Below are positions 24,481 to 32,150 of a stretch of DNA of 32,726 nucleotides, piece by piece. This stretch comes from Phycisphaerae bacterium. GTDB taxonomy: Bacteria > Planctomycetota > Phycisphaerae > UBA1845 > UTPLA1. The stretch covers positions 1-32,726 of the forward strand of contig JAUIHO010000031.1 of assembly GCA_030432035.1 (NCBI GenBank). The letters run 5' to 3'. Each line of letters begins with the position of its first letter. Within the stretch, counting starts at the first letter, position 1. Position numbers and translations under genes: made by a program. The notes under the pieces were generated by a model. It made no database searches. It saw nothing but the letters and a program-made list of their open reading frames with translations, and was not told the origin of the DNA.

Positions 24481-26673
24481 ATGCGAAGACGTTCACGCCG
24501 ATATTCGTTATTGCAAAATCAACACCCAGCGCGTCATCAGTATGCGCCAGGTCTCGTGGCCATGCTCGGCCTAATGATCGTTAGCACGGTCGCGCTGGCG
24601 CAGTCGCCAAACGGCAACGAAACAAGCGAGCGCTCAATTCTCGATGCCGTCTTGTTCAATGACATGCTCGCGCCCAAAACGGCGGAAACGGGGATTGCTA
24701 GTGATGACTCGGACTCAGCGAAGAAAGATATGGCCAGCGGCAATCACGCCAACTCCGTCGCCACAGGCGACGGCTCTGACATCGCGCGCAGTCCTGAGCC
24801 ACGTGGCGATGAAGTTAGCGCGCTCCCTTCCAATGATGCATCGCAAAGTAATTCAACGGGAACGATTGCAGCTAACGATAACACAACTGATGCAGACGAC
24901 TCGACTGCTGCCGTAGTCACCGACGCGGATGCTTCATCCGCTGCGGGGCCAACCCAATCCCCGCAAGACGCCTATGGTCTCTGGGTTCTTGCCCCCGCTC
25001 TCGTCGCCATCATCATCGCTATCCTTACCCGGCAAGTTTTGATCGCGCTTCCGCTCGGCATTCTGACAGCCGCTGCGATGATGTTGTGGCTGCAAGGTAC
25101 AGCCGACCCGATCGCGATCTTCACCTACGCCGTCGATAAATATCTCTTCGACGTGCTCGCGCCCGTCGATGGCGGCAAGGTCGATTTCAACAAACTCAAA
25201 ATTCTTATCTTCACCATCTTCATCGGCGCCATGATCGGCACCGTCGAAGCCAGTGGTGGCACGCGCGCGATGGTCGCGCGCGTCACGCGTCATCTGAGCA
25301 CGCGCTCGCGCGGTCAACTCGGTGCGTGGTTCGCCGGCTTGATCGTGTTTATCGATGACTATGCCAACGCCATGATCGTCGGCCCCAGCATGCGCCCCGT
25401 CTTCGATCGTTTGAAAATCAGCCGCGAAAAGTTGGCCTACATTGTCGACTCAACAGCCGCACCGGTTGCGTCGGTTTTCATCGGTACTTGGCTGGTTGCC
25501 GAAATCGGTTTCATTCAAAGCGGCATCGATGCCCTCGATGGCGAACGCCCCGCGTTTCTCGCCGACATGACGGGCAACTTTGCGTTTTGGGCTTCGCTGC
25601 CATATCGCACGTACGCCTGGCTCGCGCTCGTGTTCGTCTTTCTGATCGCCGTCACGGGGCGCGACTTCGGATCGATGAAAACCGCCGAAACCCAGGCGCT
25701 TAATGCGCCCCCCGAATCGAATGCCGATGCCGATTCGACGACCGATCACGAAGCGGTCGGTCGCCGTTGGTGGCTCGGTTTCTTTCCAATCTTCAGCATG
25801 GTCGCCGCGACGATCGCGCTGTTGTTTATCACGGGCTATCAAGGCCTCTCGGATAACGTGCGCGATGCGTTGAGGTTTACAAGTAGCAGCGGCATCGTGG
25901 AAAGCCTTGGCAAAATTCTTAACGCCGCCGCCGCCGATGACGCGCTTCTCTATGCCGCTATCATCGGTACGTTGATTGCGTTGGCGCTAACGCTGCTGTC
26001 GCGCGCCTGCAGCCTCGATCATGCCATGAACGGCATGATGAACGGCATGCAACGCATGTTTGCGGCATGCGTCGTGCTGACGTTGGCATGGGGTTTGTCG
26101 CAAGGCTCTAAGGACTTGCAACTCAGCGAAGTCGCCGCCGATACGCTGCGCACCATGGAAGCCAACGGCACATTCGATAGCGTGCTGCTACCCGCCGTCA
26201 CGTTTATCGCCGCCGCTATTGTCGCGTTTGCGACCGGCACGAGTTGGGGCACGATGGGCATTCTCTGCCCTGCCGTCGTCGCGATCGCCGCACGTTTGTA
26301 CGGCAACATGCCCGAAGACCAAGCCTTGCCGTTGTTCTACGCGACTATCGGTGCCGTCTTAACCGGTGCGGTCTTCGGCGATCACTGTTCGCCGATTAGC
26401 GACACGACGGTGATGTCATCCATCGCCAGCGAATGCGACTTGGGTAAGCACGTGTGGACGCAGATGCCGTATGCGTTGGTCGTAGCCATCGTCGGCATAT
26501 TGACGACCGACGTTCTTAACTACGTGTTGATTCGGCATTATCCCGAATTGCACGATCAACTCGGCTCGTGGACGGTCTACGCCGGAACGGCTGCGGGTGC
26601 GTTCTTGTTATTGTTGATCGTGTTGGTCGTGGGGCGCAAGCCGAAGCTGATGCCGGTGGCAGCAGGTGTATAA
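24481..26673 (+). CDS. NhaC-family Na+/H+ antiporter with a long N-terminal extension
   Basis: A predicted inner-membrane exchanger of 730 residues. Residues 1-40 look like a cleavable signal peptide: an Arg-rich start, MLGLMIVSTVALA, then Gln. About 120 Ser/Asp/Thr/Asn-rich residues of low complexity follow. From about residue 163 the sequence is an NhaC-type antiporter domain with many hydrophobic segments. Family motifs include FIGAMIGTVEASGGTRAM, FIDDYANAMIVGPSMRP near 290, VDSTAAPVASVFIGTW near 320, GTSWGTMGILCP and FGDHCSPISDTTVMSS near 637. Related transporters without the extension have about 460-560 residues. The substrate could be Na+ or an organic ion; the family does not settle this. 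Confidence 0.88.
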   Translation: MRRRSRRYSLLQNQHPARHQYAPGLVAMLGLMIVSTVALAQSPNGNETSERSILDAVLFNDMLAPKTAETGIASDDSDSAKKDMASGNHANSVATGDGSDIARSPEPRGDEVSALPSNDASQSNSTGTIAANDNTTDADDSTAAVVTDADASSAAGPTQSPQDAYGLWVLAPALVAIIIAILTRQVLIALPLGILTAAAMMLWLQGTADPIAIFTYAVDKYLFDVLAPVDGGKVDFNKLKILIFTIFIGAMIGTVEASGGTRAMVARVTRHLSTRSRGQLGAWFAGLIVFIDDYANAMIVGPSMRPVFDRLKISREKLAYIVDSTAAPVASVFIGTWLVAEIGFIQSGIDALDGERPAFLADMTGNFAFWASLPYRTYAWLALVFVFLIAVTGRDFGSMKTAETQALNAPPESNADADSTTDHEAVGRRWWLGFFPIFSMVAATIALLFITGYQGLSDNVRDALRFTSSSGIVESLGKILNAAAADDALLYAAIIGTLIALALTLLSRACSLDHAMNGMMNGMQRMFAACVVLTLAWGLSQGSKDLQLSEVAADTLRTMEANGTFDSVLLPAVTFIAAAIVAFATGTSWGTMGILCPAVVAIAARLYGNMPEDQALPLFYATIGAVLTGAVFGDHCSPISDTTVMSSIASECDLGKHVWTQMPYALVVAIVGILTTDVLNYVLIRHYPELHDQLGSWTVYAGTAAGAFLLLLIVLVVGRKPKLMPVAAGV

Positions 26674-26693
26674 GTCAGTATCGATCAATTGAT

Positions 26694-26742
26694 GTGCCCG
26701 AGAAACGTCGTCAGTCCCCCAGCCCCAAAGGGGCAGGGGCAC
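26694..26742. repeat. Compound hairpin between convergent genes
   Basis: Inner hairpin CCCCAGCCCC (26717-26726), loop AAA, GGGGCAGGGG (26730-26739), with one A/A mismatch. Outer arms GTGCCC (26694-26699) and GGGCAC (26737-26742) could pair instead. It lies between the ends of the antiporter (+) and kinase (-) genes. It looks like a palindromic intergenic repeat that may also terminate transcription. Confidence 0.55.
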
Positions 26743-26753
26743 CCAATCATTGC

Positions 26754-28100
26754 TTAACCTAACCACCCCAGCGCCCACGCGGCGATGGCAATCAGCGCTA
26801 CCAAAATCCCCGTCATCACTGTCGGTAAAATCCAAGTGTTGCCGGCGGGCTTTGGCACCGTTGCATGGCGCGGTAGCTTCACATCCGTCGAACTCATATC
26901 GAGCGTGACCGTCTGATCGCGCGAGTCGGGTCGAATTGCACGCACCAAATCCGCCGCCAGCAAATTGGCATCGTGATAGCGATCCTGCGGATCAACGTGC
27001 AAACATTGCACGACGATCTGTCGCAACCGCGCGGGCCAATCGGTTGGTAACTGTGCGATATCCACTTCCTTCGCCGCGCGTTGTTTGCGAATCAAATCGC
27101 TGCGCGACGAGCCATTGATAAACCGCTTACCCGTTAACGCGAAATACAGCGTCAAACCCAAACCATAGATATCGCTTTCCTTCAGCGCGGGTTGTCGATT
27201 GGCAACTTCCGGAGAAATCCAACCGGGCGTGCCCAGCGAGATCCCTTCGGTAATGTCCTCACCTTCCCCGCTTTTCGATTCCGCCAAACCAAAGTCGGTC
27301 AACTTCACAACGCCCGACTCGTTCAACATGATGTTCCCGGGCTTAACGTCACGGTGAATGATGCCGACCTGATGACCGGCGGCCAGCGCCCGCGCCGCAT
27401 GGGCGATGATGTAACACCCCTGCGTGACCGGCAGCGGCCCTTGCGCTTTCACCAGATCGAGCAACGTCGCGCCGCGCACCAATTCCATCGCGAAGTATCG
27501 GTAACCCTGTTCTTCACCGAAGTCGTAAACCGTAACGACGTTGGGGTGCTGTAACTTCGCCGCCAACCGCGCTTCTTGTAGAAACAGCTTCTCGCCGATG
27601 GTTTCGTTTTGCCCTAACCCGTGTGCGCGGGGCAACAACTTGATCGCAACGCTGCGTTGCAAGTCGGTATCGAAACCTTCGTACACGTAGCCCATCGCGC
27701 CCTGGCCCAGCACCGCTTTGATCGTGTAACGACCCACGCGTTTACCGATCCAATCGCTGGGCGGAAACGTTTCGCGCTTGCGAAGCTTTTTGGAAAGCTG
27801 CCCGAAGGTGGACGCGTGATCGACTTCGGCGATGGCCGTGGTATCGAGTTCGGCCCAGTGATCGGCGACTTGTTCGAGCGCGCGCTTCGCATCGCGCAGG
27901 GCCGGTCGCTGATCGCGCCACACGTGATGACACGTCGGGCAGCGCAGCCGCTTGCCGACGATCTCATCGCCACCGGGGTAGCGCGTGCGACAGCGCGGAC
28001 ACTTCAACCCGAAGGACTTCTTTTTCCCCGGGCCGTGCTGCTCAGATTCTGACGGCTCCTGCGACAACGACTGCAAACTCCAATGATATGTTGCGATCAC
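26754..28100 (-). CDS. Serine/threonine protein kinase with N-terminal zinc ribbon and C-terminal membrane anchor
   Basis: A Hanks-type kinase of 448 residues. An N-terminal MJ0042-like zinc ribbon has Cys 34, 37, 54 and 57 (CPRC...CPTC). The kinase domain (about 124-390) is complete: glycine loop GQGAMG 132-137, Lys154 in VAIK, Glu in the C-helix, HRDVKPGN 249-256, DFG 269-271, and activation segment GTPGWISPE. After a Ser/Thr-rich linker, a single transmembrane helix at about 424-446 ends the protein. There is no extracytoplasmic sensor such as PASTA repeats, so it is tail-anchored with all recognisable domains cytoplasmic. The GTG start at 28100 is uncertain because no ribosome site precedes it; later TTG codons before the zinc ribbon are possible. 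It is divergent from the gene at 28225. Confidence 0.92.
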   Translation of the reverse strand: MIATYHWSLQSLSQEPSESEQHGPGKKKSFGLKCPRCRTRYPGGDEIVGKRLRCPTCHHVWRDQRPALRDAKRALEQVADHWAELDTTAIAEVDHASTFGQLSKKLRKRETFPPSDWIGKRVGRYTIKAVLGQGAMGYVYEGFDTDLQRSVAIKLLPRAHGLGQNETIGEKLFLQEARLAAKLQHPNVVTVYDFGEEQGYRYFAMELVRGATLLDLVKAQGPLPVTQGCYIIAHAARALAAGHQVGIIHRDVKPGNIMLNESGVVKLTDFGLAESKSGEGEDITEGISLGTPGWISPEVANRQPALKESDIYGLGLTLYFALTGKRFINGSSRSDLIRKQRAAKEVDIAQLPTDWPARLRQIVVQCLHVDPQDRYHDANLLAADLVRAIRPDSRDQTVTLDMSSTDVKLPRHATVPKPAGNTWILPTVMTGILVALIAIAAWALGWLG

Positions 28101-28224
28101 GCAAATTCGATTCGTCGGGGCATCTTCCCCGCTAACCGGTCATTTGGCCAGCGGATAGAACGCACGAATCGATCATCCCGATAAAACTCGACGATTGGAC
28201 GCAAGATGGCTAGGCTTGCACGAG

Positions 28225-28869
28225 ATGTCCGAACAATCACCCGCTCCATCCGCTGAGACCATCGATTGGTGGCACGATCGTGCCCTCGATTTCCTGCGCG
28301 ACCACTTTCGCGAAACGACACCCGCGCGCCTTGGTGAATACCAAATCTTCGATCGATCTCCGCTTGACGGTGACGGCGCGACGATCGTGTTTCGCTTCAG
28401 CGCCGATCGCGCGGGGGCCGGTGCCGAAAATTTCATCGCGGTCGTCGGTCAGACAGAGCCGAACTATTACCCCGACGAAGGCTTTGCCTTTGACGAAGCG
28501 TTCGAGTTACACCTCGGCACGCGTTTTATGCTCACGCTGGGCGTGGCGCAGGTGCGCGAAGCCGACGAACCAGTCGCCAACGACGATCAACCCTACGACG
28601 TTGAAAAAGACGTGCGTCTAATTGTCAATCGCGTCTCGCCCGATGCCAAGATCGATCGCGTCGAACTCGCCGCCCTGTTTGACGTCGGCGGTCAATTTTT
28701 CGCCGTCATCCGATGCCTGCTCGACGGTCAGCCCGTGTACGTCATGGGCCGCGACGCCCCATTCGGCTTTTCGATGCGCACCGATTTGGCTCCGCAGGTG
28801 GTGTTTCGTCTGCACCTCGGTCGCGTGCTGCGGTTAGAACCCGACCCCGACGCGCAACCGGGCGACTGA
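28225..28869 (+). CDS. Hypothetical protein
   Basis: A 214-residue protein starting MSEQSPAP, acidic and without signal peptide or membrane segment, so probably cytoplasmic. I recognise no family. The middle reads as alternating beta-strands with phrases such as NFIAVVGQTEPNYYPDEGFA and ELHLGTRFMLTLGVAQ. Later there is MGRDAPFGFSMRTDLAPQV. Codon use matches the neighbours, and it is the only sizeable open frame on this strand here that looks coding. A TTG ten codons upstream is a weaker start. It is divergent from the kinase gene; a functional link is possible but unsupported. Confidence 0.7.
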   Translation: MSEQSPAPSAETIDWWHDRALDFLRDHFRETTPARLGEYQIFDRSPLDGDGATIVFRFSADRAGAGAENFIAVVGQTEPNYYPDEGFAFDEAFELHLGTRFMLTLGVAQVREADEPVANDDQPYDVEKDVRLIVNRVSPDAKIDRVELAALFDVGGQFFAVIRCLLDGQPVYVMGRDAPFGFSMRTDLAPQVVFRLHLGRVLRLEPDPDAQPGD

Positions 28870-28953
28870 CCGCCCCCTTCAATTCGGCATTACCCTCGTT
28901 TTCGGACGGCAACCGCCGTTTTCCCGGCAAAAGATCGTATTCGATTCACCGCT

Positions 28954-28959
28954 TATAAT
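28954..28959 (+). promoter_or_regulatory. Consensus -10 box (TATAAT) before the gene at 28985
   Basis: An exact TATAAT at 28954-28959 places a transcription start near 28966. This argues for translation from the ATG at 28985 and not the GTG at 28961. No good -35 box lies at the expected distance. Confidence 0.35.
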
Positions 28960-28984
28960 AGTGTGCAAAGGATGTAAACGAGCG

Positions 28985-29866
28985 ATGCGTTTGGATCAGA
29001 TCGAACGACAACCCGGGAATCGCAAAGCACGCCGCTGGTCGCTCTGGCTGGCCGTGGCGGTGCATGTGTTGCTACTCGGCGTCGTGCTGCATCTATGGAG
29101 CAGCGGCCTGCGTGATATCACGCTCAATGCCGCACAGCCGATGCTGACTAGCGAAGTGATTGATGCCCAAGCGCTGCCTCCCGTTGAAGTCGAAGCAAAC
29201 GTGCAAGGGAACTTTGCCGTTGAACCGAGCGCCGAGTTGGTCGACTCGATGGCCCAGCGCATGTTGCGCGACTCGCGCAATGCAAGCGGCCATTCTCTTA
29301 GCGACGTTCGCGAAAAAGCCGAACTGCTGGAGCGCATCAGCAACGCTGGCGAAATCCAAAAGATGGCGGATCACTTGCGGTCGACGCTCGGTGCCGAACT
29401 GGAAGGCATCGACGCCGCCAACGAAGATGCCCCGCCCGTCGACTGGAACAACGCCCTACCGATCAGCGCCAAACGCGTAGAAACCGAAGGCGTGCTTGAG
29501 GTTCACGAAGTTTATGCCGACCCCACGGGCGGTCGGACCGTGATGATCCACACGCGCAAACAACATAACGACGCCGTCGAATACACCACTGGCTTCATCG
29601 AGCGCGGAATTCGCGGCGCCCCCGTCGAATCGACGAAGGAAGAGTTCGAAGCCGCATTGGCTCGCATCGAACCGATTGAGATGATGCAGGAATATCCGCT
29701 GCTGCGTGAGTTGCATCGTGCAGCCATCCTGCCGATCCTGCACAAAATGGTGGCCCAGTATGAAGCGGACGAACGTGCCGCACGCGGCAACCCTTCACTC
29801 GCCGGACACCCCACCACCAAACCCAATGGTGCGGAAAAGCCGAGCGATTCATCCGATCATCGCTAA
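28985..29866 (+). CDS. Hypothetical single-pass membrane protein
   Basis: A 293-residue protein, MRLDQIERQ. A basic stretch precedes one transmembrane helix at about residues 19-37 (WLAVAVHVLLLGVVLHLW). The remainder is probably periplasmic: a helical, charged region (about 75-145, SDVREKAELLERISNAGEI) and a mixed domain (about 160-265) with GVLEVHEVYADPTGG and RTVMIHTRKQ. The tail is Pro/Ser-rich and hydrophilic. I recognise no family and see no catalytic motif. It is followed 93 bp later by pyrF on the same strand. Confidence 0.72.
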   Translation: MRLDQIERQPGNRKARRWSLWLAVAVHVLLLGVVLHLWSSGLRDITLNAAQPMLTSEVIDAQALPPVEVEANVQGNFAVEPSAELVDSMAQRMLRDSRNASGHSLSDVREKAELLERISNAGEIQKMADHLRSTLGAELEGIDAANEDAPPVDWNNALPISAKRVETEGVLEVHEVYADPTGGRTVMIHTRKQHNDAVEYTTGFIERGIRGAPVESTKEEFEAALARIEPIEMMQEYPLLRELHRAAILPILHKMVAQYEADERAARGNPSLAGHPTTKPNGAEKPSDSSDHR

Positions 29867-29959
29867 GCCCGACCGCTCGCCTTCACGTTGATAGCGCGAT
29901 ATATTGCGGGCCGTAGTGAATCAACCACGAATCTCGCTCAATCGCCTAAACAACTCAAC

Positions 29960-30841
29960 ATGCTCGCTTATACCGAACGCCTCACACAAACCATTCATCG
30001 CGTCCAGTCTTTCGGCGTCGTCAACATCGACCCAGTCTTCGATCGCCTACCGTCATCCTTGCAAAGCAGCTCAGCGAACCAACTGGACGCCATCGATCAT
30101 TTCTGTCGCGCAGTGGTCGATGCCGCACAACAGCACGTGGGCATCGTCAAGTTCAACATCGCGTATTTCGAAGTGTTCGGCGCCGAGGGCGTCGCGCTCT
30201 ACGAAAAACTGATCCGTTACGCGCGCGATCAATCGCTGTTCGTCATCGGCGATATCAAACGCGGTGACGTCGGCCACACGGCGGCCCAATACGCGCAAGC
30301 ACACCTCGCGGGCGACGACGCCGCCGATGCGATCACGATCAACGGCTACTTCGGCTGGGATGGCGTCGAGCCGTTCGCGGAAGTCGCCAACACCCACGAG
30401 CGCGGCGTGTTTGTGCTGGTTCGGACGTCCAACCCGTCGGCGGCACAGTTGCAAGATTTGCACTTAGCAGACGACCGTAAGGTGCACGAAGCGCTAGCCG
30501 CCGAATTGACGAAATGGAATCGCGCCGCACTCGGCAATGATACCGACCTCGGCGCGATTGGTGCCGTCGTAGCCACACGCGACCGCCAAGACGCGGCCCG
30601 ACTTCGTGCGGCGTTGCCGCAATCCTGGTTGCTCATTCCCGGCTACGGTGCACAAGGCGGCACGGCCGAAGATTTCCAGCCATATTTACGGCCTGACGGC
30701 CTCGGCGCCATCGTCGCCGCCGGACGATCCGTCATCTACGCGTACCAAAAAGACGAACAATCCGCCGACTGGCAAGCGTCCATCGAGCGCGCGGCGTCCG
30801 AATTTGTCGCCGATCTCCGCCGTATTGCCCCTAACGTCTGA
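29960..30841 (+). CDS. pyrF: Orotidine 5'-phosphate decarboxylase (type 2)
   Basis: Converts OMP to UMP, the last step of de novo pyrimidine synthesis, following PyrE (7156-7695). The 293-residue product starts MLAYTERL and has the longer type-2 (PyrF2) layout. NIDP at 22-25 and VKFNIAYFE near 63-71 bind substrate. The catalytic Asp/Lys array is in GDIKRGDVGHTA (D98, K100, D103). RTSNPSA and PGYGAQGG near the C-terminal half bind phosphate. A TTG 24 codons upstream is rejected because that part has no homology. It is separated from pyrE by about 22 kb, in keeping with scattered pathway genes. Confidence 0.94.
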   Translation: MLAYTERLTQTIHRVQSFGVVNIDPVFDRLPSSLQSSSANQLDAIDHFCRAVVDAAQQHVGIVKFNIAYFEVFGAEGVALYEKLIRYARDQSLFVIGDIKRGDVGHTAAQYAQAHLAGDDAADAITINGYFGWDGVEPFAEVANTHERGVFVLVRTSNPSAAQLQDLHLADDRKVHEALAAELTKWNRAALGNDTDLGAIGAVVATRDRQDAARLRAALPQSWLLIPGYGAQGGTAEDFQPYLRPDGLGAIVAAGRSVIYAYQKDEQSADWQASIERAASEFVADLRRIAPNV

Positions 30842-30843
30842 AA

Positions 30844-30872
30844 TTGACAGCCCCGAATCCGTTCTCTAGGGT
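30844..30872 (+). promoter_or_regulatory. Predicted sigma70-type promoter for the prolyl isomerase gene
   Basis: TTGACA (30844-30849), 17-bp spacer, TAGGGT (30867-30872). It begins three bases after the pyrF stop and gives a leader of about 57 nt before the start codon at 30936. Confidence 0.5.
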
Positions 30873-30935
30873 AAGCTTCTTCGTTACCAAAGGTATCGTT
30901 AATCCGCATTCACGACTCGTAAGTGAGGTAATCTG

Positions 30936-32018
30936 ATGTTCCGAAACCGAATCAAACTGACGCTGACCGCGCTCATTGCGGTCACCGCGACCACCGCCAC
31001 CATGGCCGACGACGACAAAAAGAAAGACAACAAAATGGACTTTGCGATCGTCAAAATGGAAACTTCGATGGGTGATATCGTGCTGATGCTCGACAAAGCC
31101 AACGCCCCTGTGACCACCGAAAACTTCCTTAGCTACACCAGCGAAGGCTTCTACGACGGCACGATTTTCCATCGCGTCATCAGCAACTTCATGATTCAGG
31201 GCGGCGGCTTCACCGCAGACATGAACAAGAAAAACACGAAGCCCGGCATCGCGAACGAATGGGATAACGGTCTGAAGAACGACCGTGGCACCATCGCCAT
31301 GGCCCGCCTCGGCGGTAAACCCGATTCGGCCACGTCGCAGTTTTTCATAAACGTGGTCGATAACGACCGCCTCAGCCAGCGACAAGGCGACGGCGCTGGC
31401 TACGCCGTTTTCGGCTCTGTCATCGATGGCATGGACGTCGTGGACAACATCAAGAAGGTGCCGACCGGCAACAAGAACGCGATGGCCAACGTGCCGGTTG
31501 ATACCGTGTTGATCAAGAAAGTGTCGGTGATCGAAGAGTCGGATGACGATTACGCCAAGTACGCCAAGATGGCGGAAAAGAAGGCAGAAGAAATGGCCAA
31601 ACGCGCCAAGGCCGCTCAGGAAAAGATCGCCAAGTCCGCCGAACGTTGCCAGGATGCAAAGGACCTACTCGCCAGCGACAAGTGCAAGACCAGCGACACG
31701 GGCCTGAAGTTCGTCGATGTGGTCGAAGGCAAAGGCGAATCGCCCGAAAAGACCGACCAAGTCACCGTGCACTACACGGGTTGGTTGACCAACGGCAAGA
31801 AGTTTGACTCGTCGCTGGATCGCGGCCAACCCGCCACCTTCCCGCTCAACCGGGTGATCGCCGGTTGGACCGAAGGCGTCGGCGGTATGAAGGTCGGCGG
31901 CAAGCGCATTCTGATGATCCCCGGCAAGCTGGGCTACGGCGAACGCGGTGCCCCCGGTGCCGGCATCGGCCCCAACGAAACGCTGATCTTCGAAGTCGAA
32001 TTGCTCGAGATCAAATAA
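30936..32018 (+). CDS. Cyclophilin-FKBP fusion peptidyl-prolyl isomerase, exported
   Basis: A 360-residue protein carrying two unrelated prolyl isomerase domains. A signal peptide covers about residues 1-24 (ATMA before DDD), so it probably assists folding in the periplasm. The cyclophilin domain (about 35-200) has FHRV (78-81) with the catalytic Arg80, FMIQGG (85-90) and SQFFIN. A charged helical linker (about 203-248, rich in Lys/Ala/Glu) joins it to an FKBP domain (about 253-360). The FKBP domain has VHYTGWL, KKFDSS, VIAGWTEGVGGMKVGGK, IPGKLGYGERG and a closing FEVELLEIK. Active-site residues of both domains look intact. Two Cys in the linker (near 238 and 250) could pair. It has its own promoter and terminator, so it is probably monocistronic. 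Confidence 0.94.
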   Translation: MFRNRIKLTLTALIAVTATTATMADDDKKKDNKMDFAIVKMETSMGDIVLMLDKANAPVTTENFLSYTSEGFYDGTIFHRVISNFMIQGGGFTADMNKKNTKPGIANEWDNGLKNDRGTIAMARLGGKPDSATSQFFINVVDNDRLSQRQGDGAGYAVFGSVIDGMDVVDNIKKVPTGNKNAMANVPVDTVLIKKVSVIEESDDDYAKYAKMAEKKAEEMAKRAKAAQEKIAKSAERCQDAKDLLASDKCKTSDTGLKFVDVVEGKGESPEKTDQVTVHYTGWLTNGKKFDSSLDRGQPATFPLNRVIAGWTEGVGGMKVGGKRILMIPGKLGYGERGAPGAGIGPNETLIFEVELLEIK

Positions 32019-32044
32019 CGCCTCGATATTGAAGTGACAAATTG

Positions 32045-32085
32045 AAAAGGCCAGTTGGTGAGCACGCTCGCCAACTGGCCTTTTT
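32045..32085. terminator. Intrinsic terminator after the prolyl isomerase gene
   Basis: A 15-bp stem, GGCCAGTTGGTGAGC with GCTCGCCAACTGGCC, with one G-T pair and a very short loop. TTTTTC lies on the right and AAAA on the left. It serves the + strand gene and possibly the converging minus-strand gene. Confidence 0.9.
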
Positions 32086-32150
32086 CTTTTTTGCAATGTA
32101 ACGATCTCGGGACCCGTTAATCCACGCGACCGTGACACGATCTATCAAGA

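Noticed and set aside
28195..28224. TTG start ten codons upstream of the hypothetical gene at 28225
   Set aside because: No ribosome site, and the ATG gives a more typical polar N-terminus.
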